This document shows, in pieces, positions 63,824 to 64,000 of a DNA stretch of 64,000 nt. Within the stretch, counting starts at the first letter, position 1; every line of letters begins with the position of its first letter. The notes beneath the pieces are model-generated. The model was not told the DNA's origin and made no database searches. It saw nothing but the letters and a program-made list of their open reading frames with translations. This stretch comes from Gari tellinella. Lineage: Eukaryota; Mollusca; Bivalvia; Cardiida; Psammobiidae. A program made the position numbers and the translations under genes. The stretch spans positions 48,585,623-48,649,622 of the forward strand of contig OV277861.1 in the NCBI GenBank assembly GCA_922989275.2, written 5' to 3'.

Positions 63824-64000
63824 CTGTAGTGAAGAAGACGTTATTCAAGATTTCCCGTTTAATCGCAAACGAAAACGCATTTCAATAAAAGGGGGAAAAA
63901 ATGATAACTTTTTGACGTTCCTGACAGCTTATTTTAATCTGAGTGGCAAAATGTTTGAAGACTGATCAGACGCCGGGTTTGACGGCGTCTGATCTTGCTC
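63824..64000. mobile_element. Family A MITE cut by the window end
   Basis: Left CTGTAGTGAAGAAGACG, then CCCGTTTAATCGCAAACG. The hairpin (AAGACTGATCAGACGCC, centre GGGTTTGACGG) runs to the edge. Confidence 0.75.

Overview
The window looks like nuclear DNA of a marine invertebrate, most likely a bivalve mollusc (inference). It is AT-rich, gene-poor and full of short inverted-repeat transposons, truncated LINEs, a Tc1-type relic and satellite arrays. One spliced gene with GT/AG introns and one single-exon class A GPCR are present. There are no operons, Shine-Dalgarno sites or CRISPR arrays.

Genes. (1) A four-exon gene on the minus strand spans 26401 to 4139. Exons are 26401-26356, 12134-11933, 10413-10280 and 4227-4139. 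Joined, they encode a 156-residue Shisa/CYYR1-like protein: signal peptide, eight-cysteine ectodomain, one membrane segment, a run of cysteines and a short poly-Gln tail. Reading frame is kept across all three junctions. (2) A 344-residue rhodopsin-type GPCR lies at 47404-46370 (minus). Two decayed 3' copies of it lie next to it at 46093-45690 and 45411-44981. No other host gene could be supported.

Layout. 1-4250: small inverted-repeat elements and exon 4. 4250-10280 (intron 3): more elements and a nested block in which a LINE sits inside a tRNA-bearing element and is itself hit by a second copy of that element. 10280-12134: exons 3 and 2. 12135-26355 (intron 1): nested elements, a degenerate bivalve-type repeat, an L1-like relic, a four-unit ~797-bp tandem array (17093-20274) and a ~44-bp minisatellite. 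26401-39800: almost only small transposons and unassigned AT-rich DNA. 39893-41895: a 2-kb foldback made of repeated units. 42000-51700: GPCR locus and a large inverted duplication. 51700-64000: T2 and T3 elements, a Tc1 relic, a truncated L1/Tx1-type LINE and more small elements.

Family labels (mine). A: TA + CAGTGGAGAA, central hairpin built on AAACAGTTTGGAGCC. B: TTAA + CCCTTTCCCC, hairpin built on TTAAAGCAGGCTGAAAGT. C: CAGTAAAACCTCTC, hairpin built on TTAAAGCAAGGTGACAGT. D: CAGTGCTCCCTCTCTAC, hairpin built on CAGCTTGAATCCAGATC. E: TTAA + CCCTTTCACT, hairpin built on CAGTTTGAATCCTGATC. F: short hairpin with GATCAGAGG and TCC arms. G: CAGTCGAAACTCGATAC. H: CAGTGAAACCCCTCTAAACC. I: ATTTGATTGGTC palindrome. 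J: CAGGGCTCCAGATAA. K: CAGGGCTGCCATTTCTCC. L: CCACCATGAGTGTTGATG. M: ACCCATTCACTTCC. T1-T3: longer inverted-repeat elements carrying tRNA-like sequences. Several families with unrelated ends share related central hairpins, so ends and centres appear to have been recombined; this is the most unusual feature of the window.
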